In this document: piece by piece, positions 37,361 through 48,673 of the stretch | Numbering within the stretch: the first letter of the stretch is position 1 | How the letters are laid out: each line of letters starts with the position of its first letter | From: Polyporus tsugae | Lineage: Eukaryota; Basidiomycota; Agaricomycetes; Polyporales; Polyporaceae | Direction of reading: 5' to 3' | Assembly (NCBI GenBank): GCA_024305745.1 | Contig: JAHRBS010000014.1 | Span: 255,501-319,500 of the forward strand | DNA: 64,000 bases | Position numbers and translations under genes: made by a program | Notes under the pieces: generated by a model | What the model was told of the DNA's origin: nothing | Databases searched by the model: none | What the model saw: only the letters and a program-made list of their open reading frames with translations

Positions 37361-37753
37361 AGGGCTGCTCAATTCTTCCAGGTCAGTTCACTTCGCAAGC
37401 CTTTGCTCGCCATACGCCACAAAGATGGGCTAGCCGAGCGTAGCCGTTGACAGTTGTGATTCCGCGCTTATCCGGGTTCTTCGAGCACGAAATCGCATCC
37501 CCCACCTCTGTTTTCTCTTCAGGGCCAAGCATTGGGTATATCATTCGAAAGTCGTGGTATTCTGCTCTGTATATGTGAATTATGCCCAGGATGCGGCGGG
37601 AAGGGGAGCGGTCATTTCGGCGGGAAAAGAGCTCGGGAGGTGCATTCTGACCGGTGGACGTCAGCGAGGACATCGCCACCATCAGTCGGCTACGAGCAGC
37701 CTGAGGACGACTTTTGGGCGAAGTGAACTGACCTGGAAGAATTGAGCAGCCCT
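37361..37753. mobile_element. MITE with 36-bp perfect terminal inverted repeats
   Basis: The first 36 bases (37361-37396, beginning AGGGCTGCTCAATTC) are the exact reverse complement of the last 36 (37718-37753). The 393-bp body has no transposase frame. The flanks show ATA on each side (37358-37360 and 37754-37756), a possible 3-bp target duplication. A non-autonomous DNA transposon; the parent family is not identifiable from this window. Confidence 0.88.
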
Positions 37754-38669
37754 ATACGAGTCACATAGCCGCGTGAGGGAAGGAGGCGCCGTCACGACTC
37801 CATCAAGCGCAATCACCTAGATCCCTTGTCCGCGCGGCAGCTCCCGCGATGTCGGAAATATCCAGATGCGCTTTCAATCACTTAGGGCCTGTTCGGCAAA
37901 GAGTTGCGGAAAAGAGTTACCGGTACTACGTCACGTGCCGTACGACCGTTTGGAAAAGAAATTTGAGGACGGAGTTTTCCGAGCACCAGCCCTTCTCTCC
38001 CTCGTACCACCACCATCCGGTGGGCACCTCCATCCTTTACGCTGCCCATACCTACGTAGCGAGTACAGTACATCGGGGGTCCTACACCCCTTCCAATTCC
38101 TGGTCCCTGGGAGACCAAACATGCATCCATCAGGAAACCTGTGATTGCACTGACAGCACTGAGGGCTACTGAGGGCCACTGAGGCAGTACACCCAGTAGC
38201 GCTCAGTACTTGTCTTGTCAGTAGTGGCTGTGCAACAACAACTTGAGTGGTGGAATTGCGACTTTGTCTTGCTCTCTTGCCTCCATTTGCCATCTCTGCT
38301 TTACAGAAACTACTCTACCTGCTTAGGTGATGACCTGAGAGGACGATCCTAACAGAAATACCTCCACTGGGCCAAGCCAATAGGCGCACAAGGCCCAAAC
38401 TCCCACCCACCAGCCCCCGGGATGTATGGCGAGCTTTTAGAAGATTTTTGGGACTTCTGTGAGTAAATCCTGTCCAGGTCATTTCATTTGGTTCCTATAT
38501 ATGCCATACAATTGTTTTATTGCTGGTTTCTACACTAGTCATTGAGGGAGACACATTTGCATTGGGCATGTGCCCCCTGGGTGCCCATCAGTACCCTCAG
38601 TGCCTCAGTCATTTACAGAAGTTCTGATGTCCAAGTACTACCCAGGCGGGGACCGGGGGGTCAAGCGGT

Positions 38670-40115
38670 GTGCACCACATGCGCAGCGTGCCCCCCTTGT
38701 GCCTACCCCCCACACACCTACCAGCGGACTTCCCAGCTCATCTGGGGATGGCTGCCTTCACCCACTACACATACATCGAGAGCAAGCTGCCTTACAGGCC
38801 TCGCTCTCGAGCACACATCACCATGCTGGCGCGGCTTGCGCTCATCATGTTGGACGACAACTGGACATCCTTCCCTGCTCTGGGGGAGAGCATAAGTCGT
38901 GACGGTCCCCCCTTTCAATCGATTATTGATCTCATCAATCGTATCACATGCAACATTGGTCCGCCCTTCCTCCCAATGAGGAGCGCATTCCGGCTTCCCC
39001 CTTCACTCTTTGCCGAGGTCCCCATCCTTGTGGCGATTTACAATTCATACGACGACATGTGTGAGAATGTCCTGATGCATTTCTAGGGCGCCCACACGTT
39101 TCTCCGCCATTTCTCCGGCTTTATGGAGAAAGATCACACACGAGATGATCGGGAAATTCCCGAAGTGATTGCAGTCAGCACCAATGTGCTCGCGGCCGGA
39201 TCGCCATCTCAAACACACCCACGGGGTGAAGTTTACCTCTCCGCTGACTCAGCATCAAACCGAGTCATCTGGACCCTCTTTTGGGAGCGGTTCAGCGACT
39301 CCCGCTCATACAGCCGGATCTTGGAGATCGCCAACTGGAATGCCCGTGTCTATGACATGCTGGCGATTGAGGCAGGCAATAATCCAATAGACATCCCCAA
39401 CAGCTAGCAGCTGTGGCCGAGTGTCCATGCCGACCTCAGCCCACCTCGCTGGCTCACGGAACACCGGCTTTGGGCCACAGTTCCGGATGACCTTGAGTCT
39501 GAATGCTATGCGTACAGACTCACTTCTTTCACATGTCCATTCCACGGTGACTTTGTGGTTCGGCAGTACTATCACACGCTCGCGCCCTGCACACGCAAAG
39601 GCCGAGTTCACACACACCGCCGCCGGCATCACGCCCCAGTTGCGCACCTGGACGGCCCACCTCCCAACCGTGCGATCGGCTGCCAGCTCTCTGAGTGGCT
39701 GGTCGCGCTCGATCCGGACAAACCACCACTGTCGGCGCTGTCCCACCTCATCCCTCCCTGCATGCTGCCGCCTGGCGCCGCGGCATGTAGCCCATCCACC
39801 GCCGACATCGTGCCCTGTGTGCGTCCTCCCTTGGATTGCAGCACATCAATTGTTGACACAACTCACACGGACACCATGCCCTGCACGCTTCCACCGATGG
39901 AGTGCAGCATGCTGATCGTCCATCTCGAACAACACCTGCGCCCCCTCACGCAGGTTCACCATCACACACGTGGGCCCAAGGTGGGTAGAACAAAGAAAAA
40001 TTGTCCCCACCCGTGGACACCCGCTACAGACATTGCCCAGGCGGACAAGCTTACAATTTCCGCGTCTGATGCAGAGGCTCCACCCTCTGGAACACAATTG
40101 TTGGGCCAGCGGTAA
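38670..40115 (+). pseudogene. Extra Harbinger-borne ORF, unknown function
   Basis: One continuous plus frame of about 480 codons broken only by two TAG codons, at 39084-39086 and 39405-39407. Readable parts include IMLDDNWTSFPALGES, EIPEVIAVSTNVLAAGS, GEVYLSADSASNRVIWTLFW and CYAYRLTSFTCPFHGDFVVR, followed by a proline- and cysteine-rich tail. It belongs to neither the DDE nuclease nor the Myb gene. Both stops are one transition from CAG or TGG. I do not recognise the family; it could be a captured host gene or a third transposon gene. Confidence 0.55.
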
Positions 40116-40647
40116 GACGGCAAATTACTGACTGGCCCTCTCTACCACTCCTGGCCTCCGGCTGTGGTCCTACCTGTGCGCAAGTACATGCGTCAACCGA
40201 ACATAGGATAGCAGACGCGCTGCTTTTAGTTACATAAGCTCCTCATGTACTATAGAACTGCCGACATCCCGAGATACTAAAAAAACAAAAAAGAGGACGG
40301 AGTTTCCGTGATTACCAGATGTACTACATACAAGCACTCTCGAACTCGAACTTGAATTTGAGCCATTGAACCACGGTTGTGCTTGGAATCAGTGTTATAC
40401 TCGACGTTCCCACCTCATGGCTCGCACGAGAAGCTCCTCGACTTCTCTGAGGGCTCAGCTGCCACTCCACAGAGCTCACACCGAGTGCCGTAGACGTGCT
40501 ACAGCTACTATTGCAGCCGTACTGACTGTGGTGACCGCTCTGGCAGCAATTGAGGAGACCTGGAATCGTCTCAATCCCAAGCCTTATCATACTTCGAAAC
40601 TCTCGGGCCGCCGATGGGTGCAAGAACTGCTTGATGGGCACTGGGAC

Positions 40648-41180
40648 TGATGAACTCGAGGCTGTGAGGGCAAGGGTTCCGACTGTAAGTCAAACACAGA
40701 GAGATCTTCAGTCAGTGAGTGAACGACTATATTGTAAGTTACCAAGTACCTGTAAGTCAAACACAGAGAGACTAAGGTAAAGTCAGTAACTACAAGTAAG
40801 AGAGAGGCAAGTATAGTACTTACTCTTCAGTCAGTGAGTGAACGACTGAAGAGCAGGAGCAGAGAATGCAGTCCTTATATACTACAGTAGGGAGTGCATG
40901 AGTAAGCGATAAAGAAGTCACATATATGCATGAGTAAGACAATGAGTAAAGGATTGTGCAATATTGCACCATAGAGTGAGTAAGCATAGAACTACCTAGA
41001 CTATTCTAGAGCAGTATGGATTGTCCAAGAAGATTCCAGACGTCTCCGGACCTCTACAACAATAGTATGAGAGAGAAACCTAAATACGGTAAGTAAGATG
41101 CATAGCATTGACTAAGCGCCATGTGGTCACATAGCCTCGTGTCCGGATAAGTCCATACCCTAATAGCTCAAAGTCCAACA
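40648..41180 (-). repeat. Copia 3' LTR (533 bp)
   Basis: Identical to the other LTR in the shared part as far as I compared, but 119 bp longer. The extra DNA lies between two copies of the direct repeat tcttcagtcagtgagtgaac (about 40705 and 40826). Confidence 0.92.
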
Positions 41181-41207
41181 CTCCCACTCAATCCATGCAG
41201 CGATGAA

Positions 41208-44200
41208 TCAAGCGCCAAGACCAACACCGTCACAGAACTTCTTGATGATCAAAAACGGGATGTTCTTTGTGAGGGCATCAGTGAGTTCATCTGCTGAAGC
41301 GACATGAAAGATGTCAACTTGACCCGCTGCGTAGAATTCGCGGATGAAGTGATACCAAACTTCCACATGCTTGGTCCGATGTTCCACAACTGGATTGACA
41401 GCAAGGAAGATCATGCCTCAGTTGTCGACAAAGAGAGGAGTGGGGAAGTCCATCTCATATCCAAGTTCAGTGGAGAAAGTCCTGAGCCATGCCATCTGAC
41501 GACAAGTGCCGGAGGCCGCTTTGTACTCCGCTTCAGTCAAGGAAAGCGAAATAGTAGGCTGATGCCTTGAGACCCAAGAAATGGCAGCACTGGCCATCAA
41601 GAAGAGCATGCCTGAAGTGGAATGCCAATCATCCTTGTCTTCGGCCCAGTCCGAGTCCAAGTAAGCAACCAGACCGTCATTGAAAGCACCTTTGTAACAA
41701 ATCTTGAAAGACTTGGTCCCTTGCAAGTAGCGCAGGATGTAACAGGCGTAGTTCCAGTGGTCAGGTGATGGATTGGAAAGGTAGCGCGAAAGACGAGTCA
41801 CGGCGAAGGAAATGTCCGGTCGTGTTGCAAGCATGGCGTACATGAGACTGCCAATGAGGCTCTGATAACGCTTCTGGTCGGCATCGGATCCAACTCCGTC
41901 ATAGCTGATGAGAACTGCTCCAGCAGGAAGGGGAGTATGTGATGGATTACAGTCAGCCATATGGAACCGCTCGAGAACAGACTAGATGTACTCTTCCTGG
42001 TCAATGTCAATGATGCAAAGAGCGCGATCACGACAGATGCAAAGACCAAGGAAGCACTGTACTGGACCTAAGTCTGTCATCTTGTACTGTCTGCTGAGCG
42101 TCCGTTTGACGGTCTTGATGTGATTCCTGTCATCGCCAAACATAAGTAGATCGTCGACATAAAGAACCACAATGGTGACTGAGTTCCCCCTCTGTCGCCA
42201 ATATATGTATACACCGGCATTGGAGTACGTCCGTGTAAAGCCCAGGTCGAGAAGGGATTGGTGGATCTTCACGTTCCATTGACGTGACGCCTGCTTAAGA
42301 CCATAGATAGCCTTCTTAAGGAGACAGACGTAATCCTCCTTTCCAGGAACGGCCCAACCTTCAGGTTGTTCCATGTAGATCTCTTCCTCAAGATCACCAT
42401 TCAGAAACACAGTTTTGACGTCCATGGCTTCCATCTCCCAGTCCTCAAGCGAAGCGTGTGCTGTAAGGTACCGGATAGATTCATACCGCGCGATGGGAGA
42501 GAATGTTTCGTTGTAGTTCTCCCCCCATATCTGGGTGAAACCGCGTGCAACCAAATGAGCCTTAAGATGACCGTTGTGCTTCTCGTCGTAGACCCAACAA
42601 CAAGAGACAACAGATTTGTCTTTAGGGCGAGGAACCAGAATCCAGGTCTTGTTCTCCATAAGGGAGTCATACTCCGCCTTCTCTGCAGCACGCCACTGGT
42701 CTGACTTGGGCGAGCGCAAGGCATCGTAACGATTACGAGGAACACCTGGTTTGTACTGTGCAGCATTCAAGAAGAGGTTAATGAATGCTGCTTCCGCTTC
42801 ATCTGGATCAGCAGGTAGAGGATCGTCAAGGGGAAGGGAAGGCTTGACATTTCCATCAGGACGAGTACGTGCATCGACCTGAGAGGGATGGTCAAAGCCT
42901 TCAGCCTCAGCGTTATCCTTCTTCCAATGATCATTCCAACCAGCCCCCTCTCGCTGCAAACGTCGGGGAGGTACTCCCACTGGAGGGTGACAAGAGCGTG
43001 AGTGACGAGGAGCTTGAGGAACAATGGGTGGTGGATCCTGCTGTTCAGCGGGTTCTGGTTCTGGTTGCTTGTTTGGTGCGACCTCAGGTTCAGGTTGAAC
43101 AGGAGGTTGTGCGGGACCAACATCAGGATGGATGTTGGCTGGCAGTGGTATCTCGAGTTCAGGGACTCAATCATCACCGTCTGAGGAAGAGTCTGAATCA
43201 GACGAACTGGAGTCGTCCAAATGATGACCTGGGAACGGACTATCCCCTGGGGTAACAGGGCAATTGCCGGGTTCCTTACGTGCAGGAAAGACACTCTCAT
43301 CGAAGATCACATCGCGAGATACAATAAAGGAGTGCTGCGGTGGGTTCCAGAAAACGTACCCCTTGGTACCAGCAGCGTAACCAACAAACATCATCTCGAG
43401 TGCCTTCTTCTCGAGTTTATGACGATGGGCCTTTTGCACGTGAACAAAGGCTTTACAGCCAAACACCCTAAAGTACGAGATGTCCGGGGCTTTGCCACTC
43501 CAGAGCTCGATGGGTGTACGCCACTTGTGGCGACACATCGGTTGATGATTGTACAGATGGACGGCACAGGCAACAGCAAGTTCCCAGAAACCGTGACTAA
43601 GGCCGGCTTGGTGAAGCATTGCCATTGCCTTGTCTGTGATGGTACGGTTCCAGCATTCAGCGTGTCCATTCTGTTGTGGCGAGTCAGGCGTCGACTTATG
43701 GTGCTCGATCCCGTGTGTCTTCAGAAGCTCAGTGAACTCCTTTGACATGTATTCCGTTCCTCGATCAGAGCGAACCCTCTTGATCTTGTGACCAGTCTAA
43801 TTCTCAGCCCAAGCCTTGAACTCCAAGAACAATTTGTGGGCTTTGTTCTTGTGCTTAAGGTAGTATGCGACACCCAGACCAGAGTAGTCATCAATGAAAG
43901 AGACAAAGTAGAGGTTCTTGCCATTGACCGATTGAGTGCGCATTGGTCCATCCTCATCAGTGTGGACGAGTTTGAGAGGATGAGTAGCACACTTCTGAGA
44001 TGGAGGAAATGGAAGACAATGGGATTTGCCCCATGCACAACCTTCACAGGCTTCAGCGTTGGTGGGCTTGGGATTGATAGTTGGAGCACCTTTGGTTTTA
44101 GTCAGCAACTTCTTCATTGCTTCCTCACTCAGATGTCCAAGTTGATGGTGCCCTGTCTGGTAGTCCGTGACTGCAGGATGGACAGAGGAGTCTAGCACGA

Positions 44201-45983
44201 GTTCTGCCTTGATCTCGAGGACCATGTTATAGACATTCGAGCGAGTGACATACTCAGCTTCGAGTATCTTGGTTCCAAGAGTAATCATCGAGTCCGATTG
44301 TGGCGGGCTCACTAACCGCTGTGTATAAATACACATTTGCTCAGCACTCTGAACAAGAGTATGGCCTTTTCACTCAACAGAACCTGTGGCAAATAGCCTG
44401 CACCTGACCTGAGGAACGTAGATGACATTGTTCAACTCAGTCTCAATCCACTGATCATCAACACGAACACGACCTCGAACCGTCCCAGCACCTAGGCCTT
44501 GAATTTGAGTACCATTGGCCACGGTTGAGAAGAGCATGGGAGTATCAAAAGGTTTATAGGTCGAGAAGTCGTTTATGTTGAATGTAATGTGCTCCGATGC
44601 ACCTGAATCCATCAGCCAAGTCGTCAAGTTGTATCCCTCAAGGGCCGAAGCCGCAACATAGTGGGACGCAATGATCGATCGCAAAGACTCAGCAGCGGAT
44701 GTAGTTACAAGTACAGAAGCGACATTGTCCGTGGTGTTAGCGTTATGAGCGTGTGAGGTGCCTTTGCCTTTGTCCTTTTTGCCATTGTTATTCCCCCCAT
44801 TCTTTGGTTTCTTGTCAGGATACTTCTTCCAACAAGAAGACTCATTGTGCATCTTACCGCCGCAGTGACTGCAAGGGCCTTTCTTCTTGGGCTTAGTAGT
44901 AGACACGCGAGAGGCCAAAGAACCAATGGAGCCAGTCTTCCGCACACTTTCCTCAGAGACAGTCTTGTTGATGACCGTTTCGACCTTCAAGTCTTTCAAC
45001 TCGATGGACGAGAGGAGGCCAGAGATGAGGGTGTGGTAAGACTCAGGGATCTTGGAAAGAACAAGGAGGGCCTTCATGTTCTCTTCCAACTTGAGTCCGC
45101 CGTCAGCAATGTCCTTCAGGCGAGCCTCAAGGCGACTGAGCTGATCCTTGAGTGGCTTGTGATCTGAGAGACGTTCCATTTCAATGACTGCCTCGAACTT
45201 GCTCCAGGTGTCCGCAGCATCAGTCTTGCCGAGCTGGGACTTGAGGGTGGCCCACATCTCGTGAGGCTTCTTGGGGTTGTCTGCATCGTCGAAGAGATGA
45301 CGATGGAGGTCCTTGTCAGTGCGCATGATGATTGCACTGGTAGCCTTGTTCACGAGGTCAGCGCGCCTTTGAGCAGCTGTCGTGTCTGCAGGTGTGGTTC
45401 CCGGATCAGACTTGACAATGTCCCAGGCACCAACCATGATGAGGAAACCCTTCATCTGGGCAGACTAGTTAGGATACTGAGCAGAGGTTGCAAGGAGGGG
45501 AATGGAGTCGGCTTTGACATTATCTCCTATGGTGATAGTTAGGAGGAAGAAGTCGTTGTTGTCAGAGGTAAAGGATGGAGGTTCAAGAGGAGGGAGTTCT
45601 ACGCTGAGTTGCACAGGCGAGGATGAAGGAGAGTTTGCGAGGAAAGTGGTTTCTTCACCGGTTGGAGCGGGAAGAGGAGGAAGATCCGACAGAGACCTTA
45701 GAGAGGATTCTTGGAGAGCTGAAACAGGTTCCCAAGCAGTTTCAAAATCTACGCTAGGTAGCTCTCCATGGAAGTCATAACGCGAGGGGCAGGGTGTAGT
45801 AGCACAGGGATACCAACCAGGATCGTTTGATTCCTCGTCGTAGTGGTAGTCCTGCCGCTTGTCGAGGTCAAAGACGTGAGGAAAGTTGACACAATCAGGA
45901 CCTGATGACGTCAAATTGGAGTCTTCGTCAACAAGGTTCTCGACCTCTGATCCCGAAGAGTGGTCTGTCAGAGTCGGATCCAA
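41208..45983 (-). pseudogene. Copia gag-pol polyprotein with six in-frame stops
   Basis: A single minus frame runs from 45983 to the stop at 41208 without a frameshift. Gag includes LIMVGAWDIV and the zinc knuckle CSHCGGKMHNESSC. The protease motif is WLMDSGASEHI. Integrase shows a GHHQLGHLSEEA zinc-binding part, FIDDYSG and SDRGTEY...TPDSPQQNGHAE. Reverse transcriptase shows KAHLVARGFTQ, DVKTVFLNGDLEEEIYMEQP and LYVDDLL. RNase H shows SDWAEDKDDWHSTSG, TEAEYKAAS and an ALTK tail. Stops are at 45465-45467 (TAG, at a conserved Trp position), 44370-44372 (TGA), 43797-43799 (TAG), 43167-43169 (TGA), 41982-41984 (TAG) and 41418-41420 (TGA). Each is a transition from TGG, CAG or CGA. It cannot encode a full polyprotein without suppression. 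Confidence 0.93.
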
Positions 45984-46487
45984 AACAGCCTAGAGATTTG
46001 AAGCACGATGTAGGAAGGGAGAGCTCTGTGCACAAGAGCGACGTAGATGGGAACACCTATTGAGGAGTGCCAAACTACAAGGAAGTTGGAGTTCCCTGCA
46101 GCCCAGATAGAAGTCGCCAACTATGCCCGTGAAGTCTAGATAGTGTATGTAACAAGGCTATAGTAAGGAGGGTCCAAACGGTTGTCCTCCGGTCCTAACG
46201 ACACTAATTGTCGCCGGTACAAGAGCTGGCGGGCACAAGTGCGTGGCCTGGCTCAGAGATGCCTAAAACCCGTGTGCCTTGAAAGCACAATAGGTGGTAC
46301 AGAGGGATATACAACTACTAGATAAAAGTGCTCAGGGGCACAGTGTGTGCAAAGTCACCCTAGCAGCAGTGTCGGCGGGCACAGTCAAGAGCTAGAGGAA
46401 AGTGGGGGATATGTGCACAGAGTGAGAGCAGTGGAAGTCGACAAAAGAGTTGCACATGCGAGGAGAGAGTCGACGAGTGACAAGGTC

Positions 46488-46507
46488 AGAGCGCAGGGCT
46501 CATAACC
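46488..46507 (-). other. Copia primer-binding site, tRNA-Met anticodon half
   Basis: Directly inside the 5' LTR the plus strand reads agagcgcagggctcataacc, which looks like the D-stem end and anticodon arm (CAT) of a tRNA-Met. The minus-strand RNA would pair with an internal tRNA segment, not a tRNA 3' end, as known for Drosophila copia half-tRNA priming. Confidence 0.65.
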
Positions 46508-46921
46508 TGATGAACTCGAGGCTGTGAGGGCAAGGGTTCCGACTGTAAGTCAAACACAGAGAGATCTTCAGTCAGTGAGTGAACGACTGAAGAGCAGGAG
46601 CAGAGAATGCAGTCCTTATATACTACAGTAGGGAGTGCATGAGTAAGCGATAAAGAAGTCACATATATGCATGAGTAAGACAATGAGTAAAGGATTGTGC
46701 AATATTGCACCATAGAGTGAGTAAGCATAGAACTACCTAGACTATTCTAGAGCAGTATGGATTGTCCAAGAAGATTCCAGACGTCTCCGGACCTCTACAA
46801 CAATAGTATGAGAGAGAAACCTAAATACGGTAAGTAAGATGCATAGCATTGACTAAGCGCCATGTGGTCACATAGCCTCGTGTCCGGATAAGTCCATACC
46901 CTAATAGCTCAAAGTCCAACA
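46508..46921 (-). repeat. Copia 5' LTR (414 bp)
   Basis: Upstream LTR for minus-strand transcription. It has TATATAA at 46617-46623 (read on the minus strand) as a likely core promoter. It lacks the 119-bp insert of the other LTR. Confidence 0.93.
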
Positions 46922-48673
46922 GGGACCGCATGAAAGACAGCCTGGGAACCCCTGCTGGTGTCTTCTGGCGGTTGGAGCACGAGCTTGTTCATCTCAGTGG
47001 TCTGGCTCCACAGCGGTATATCGATACAACCAAACAGCTTGCTATCTTCCTCTACCAGGCAGTCACAAACTGTTCAGTCCGACAGGCAGGTGAACGGTTT
47101 CAGAGAAGCAATGAAACAATATCCCGGTAAGTGCATTTATAGCCTATGATTAATGCTTTGAACTTAGTAGTGCTAAATACTGAGTTTGTCCTAGTTCATT
47201 CCACACAGTCCTCAATGCCCTTCTCTCCCCCACATTTTCTTCCACCTATATGAAGCTTCCACCCAATGATATCATCCCTGAGCGTATTTGTCATGATCCC
47301 AAACTCTATTCATTCTTCAAAGACTGCTGCAGGGCCATCAATGGCAGCCATTTACCCGTGCATCCACCTGCACTCACTCGTGGCCGGTGGCGGGATCAGG
47401 AGGGGAATTTGACTCAAAACATTTTGGCAATCTGTGATTTCAATATGTTTTTTGTCTTCATAATGGTTGGATGGGAGGGAAGCATCGCAGACAGCACACT
47501 GTATGAGGAGGCTGTTGCGCTCGGAGGGCTGGTTCTTCAGGAAGGGTTATACTGGGTGGCAGATGCAGGCTTTGGCAGTTGCTCGACATTGGTGACGCCA
47601 TACCGGAACACATGATATCATCTTTGAGAGTGGGCCACTGGTAATCGACAGTACATACATTGGATTGCCAAATAGATTTGGAATTTATTCTGACTACACT
47701 AGGCCACAAACAAAGGAGGAACTGTTCAACCTCCGGCACGCTCAATCGCACAATGTTATCGAGCAGATTTTCGGGGTCCTCAAATGAGAATTCAAGATGG
47801 CTCGAGAGCCCTGCAAGTACAGGATCAATATCCAATGCTGCATTCCATTTGGACTCACACTTATCCACAATTTCCTCCGCACCCACGATCCCACTTGCCA
47901 TTCTGACCAGCTGCATATTCCACTTCACAACGAGCCTGCAGGTGATGTCCATGGCGACCACGAGCCGGCAGGCGCTCAAATGCCCGTTGCTGCAATGGAG
48001 GATGCGGCAGCAAGTGCACGAAGAGACCAGATGGCTTCAGAGTTGTGGGCACAATACCAGGCGGAGCTGGAGGCTCGTCGTGAGCGGGAATAGGACATTA
48101 CAAAGCCTGTATATGACCAATGCATGTAAAGACAGTGGAGGATATCAGAACCGCAATGCACGTAAAGACAGTGGAGTGTATCAGAAATTAGAGTACACAG
48201 CGCGGGTGTGGAGTGGTTATAAGTACTAATCATGACGTCCCTTGTGAACATGATCTATCTCATCCTGCAGCCAGAATGCCCAAGCATCAGTGTCCTCATC
48301 CTCAAAGCTCAAATACTCCTTTACACATTCCTCCGAACAAAATACGCGACAAGCCCAAGAGAGAGAGAGTGGCAAAAGGCCCTCCTCGTACTTCACTATC
48401 TCCCATGCCTTCTTTCAAATTGGCAAGAAAGTGGACACTTGCGATGGAGTGCTAGACTCACCCGTCAAGCTGTCCACCAGCTTGCCAACCAAGTTGCACA
48501 GCTGGCTTAGCTGGCCCTGTGTGTTCGCAGCCTTGGGACACTTGCTCGAGGACGGTGTGACAGGAGGAGGTGACGGCCCCCGCTTTGATCGTGATGCAGT
48601 TGTTGGGGTAGATGCGCTCAATGACTGTGCATATAGGAAGATGAGCTACATAATGAGGACCACAGAGGGAAGG

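Larger units (their letters stand above)
40648..46921 (-). mobile_element. Ty1/copia LTR retrotransposon inserted in the Harbinger nuclease
   Basis: LTRs at 40648-41180 and 46508-46921 (TG...CA ends) with the 5-bp target duplication GGGAC at 40643-40647 and 46922-46926. The coding strand is minus, so the 46.5-kb LTR is the 5' one. The order gag, protease, integrase, reverse transcriptase, RNase H is that of Ty1/copia. Confidence 0.95.
40366..48093 (+). pseudogene. Harbinger DDE nuclease, split by copia insertion
   Basis: HARBI1-type transposase. The 5' part (40366-40647, ending RRWVQELLDGHWD) is cut by the retrotransposon and resumes in frame after the duplicated GGGAC at 46927 (RMKDSLGTPAGVFWRLE). 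An intron follows ETISR at about 47128. The catalytic segment reads ICHDPKLYSFFKDCCRAINGS, then GWEGSIADSTLYEEA, YWVADAGF and NLRHAQSHNVIEQIFGVLK, and ends in an Ala/Arg/Glu-rich tail at 48093. The first catalytic Asp of the usual AIDGTH motif is Asn here (codon AAT 47340-47342). A TGA follows GVLK at 47785-47787, and the frame breaks near 47615. Inactive. Confidence 0.85.

Noticed and set aside
46508..46921. CRISPR-like direct repeats
   Set aside because: The two distant copies are the LTRs of one retrotransposon, with a target-site duplication; no spacer array exists.
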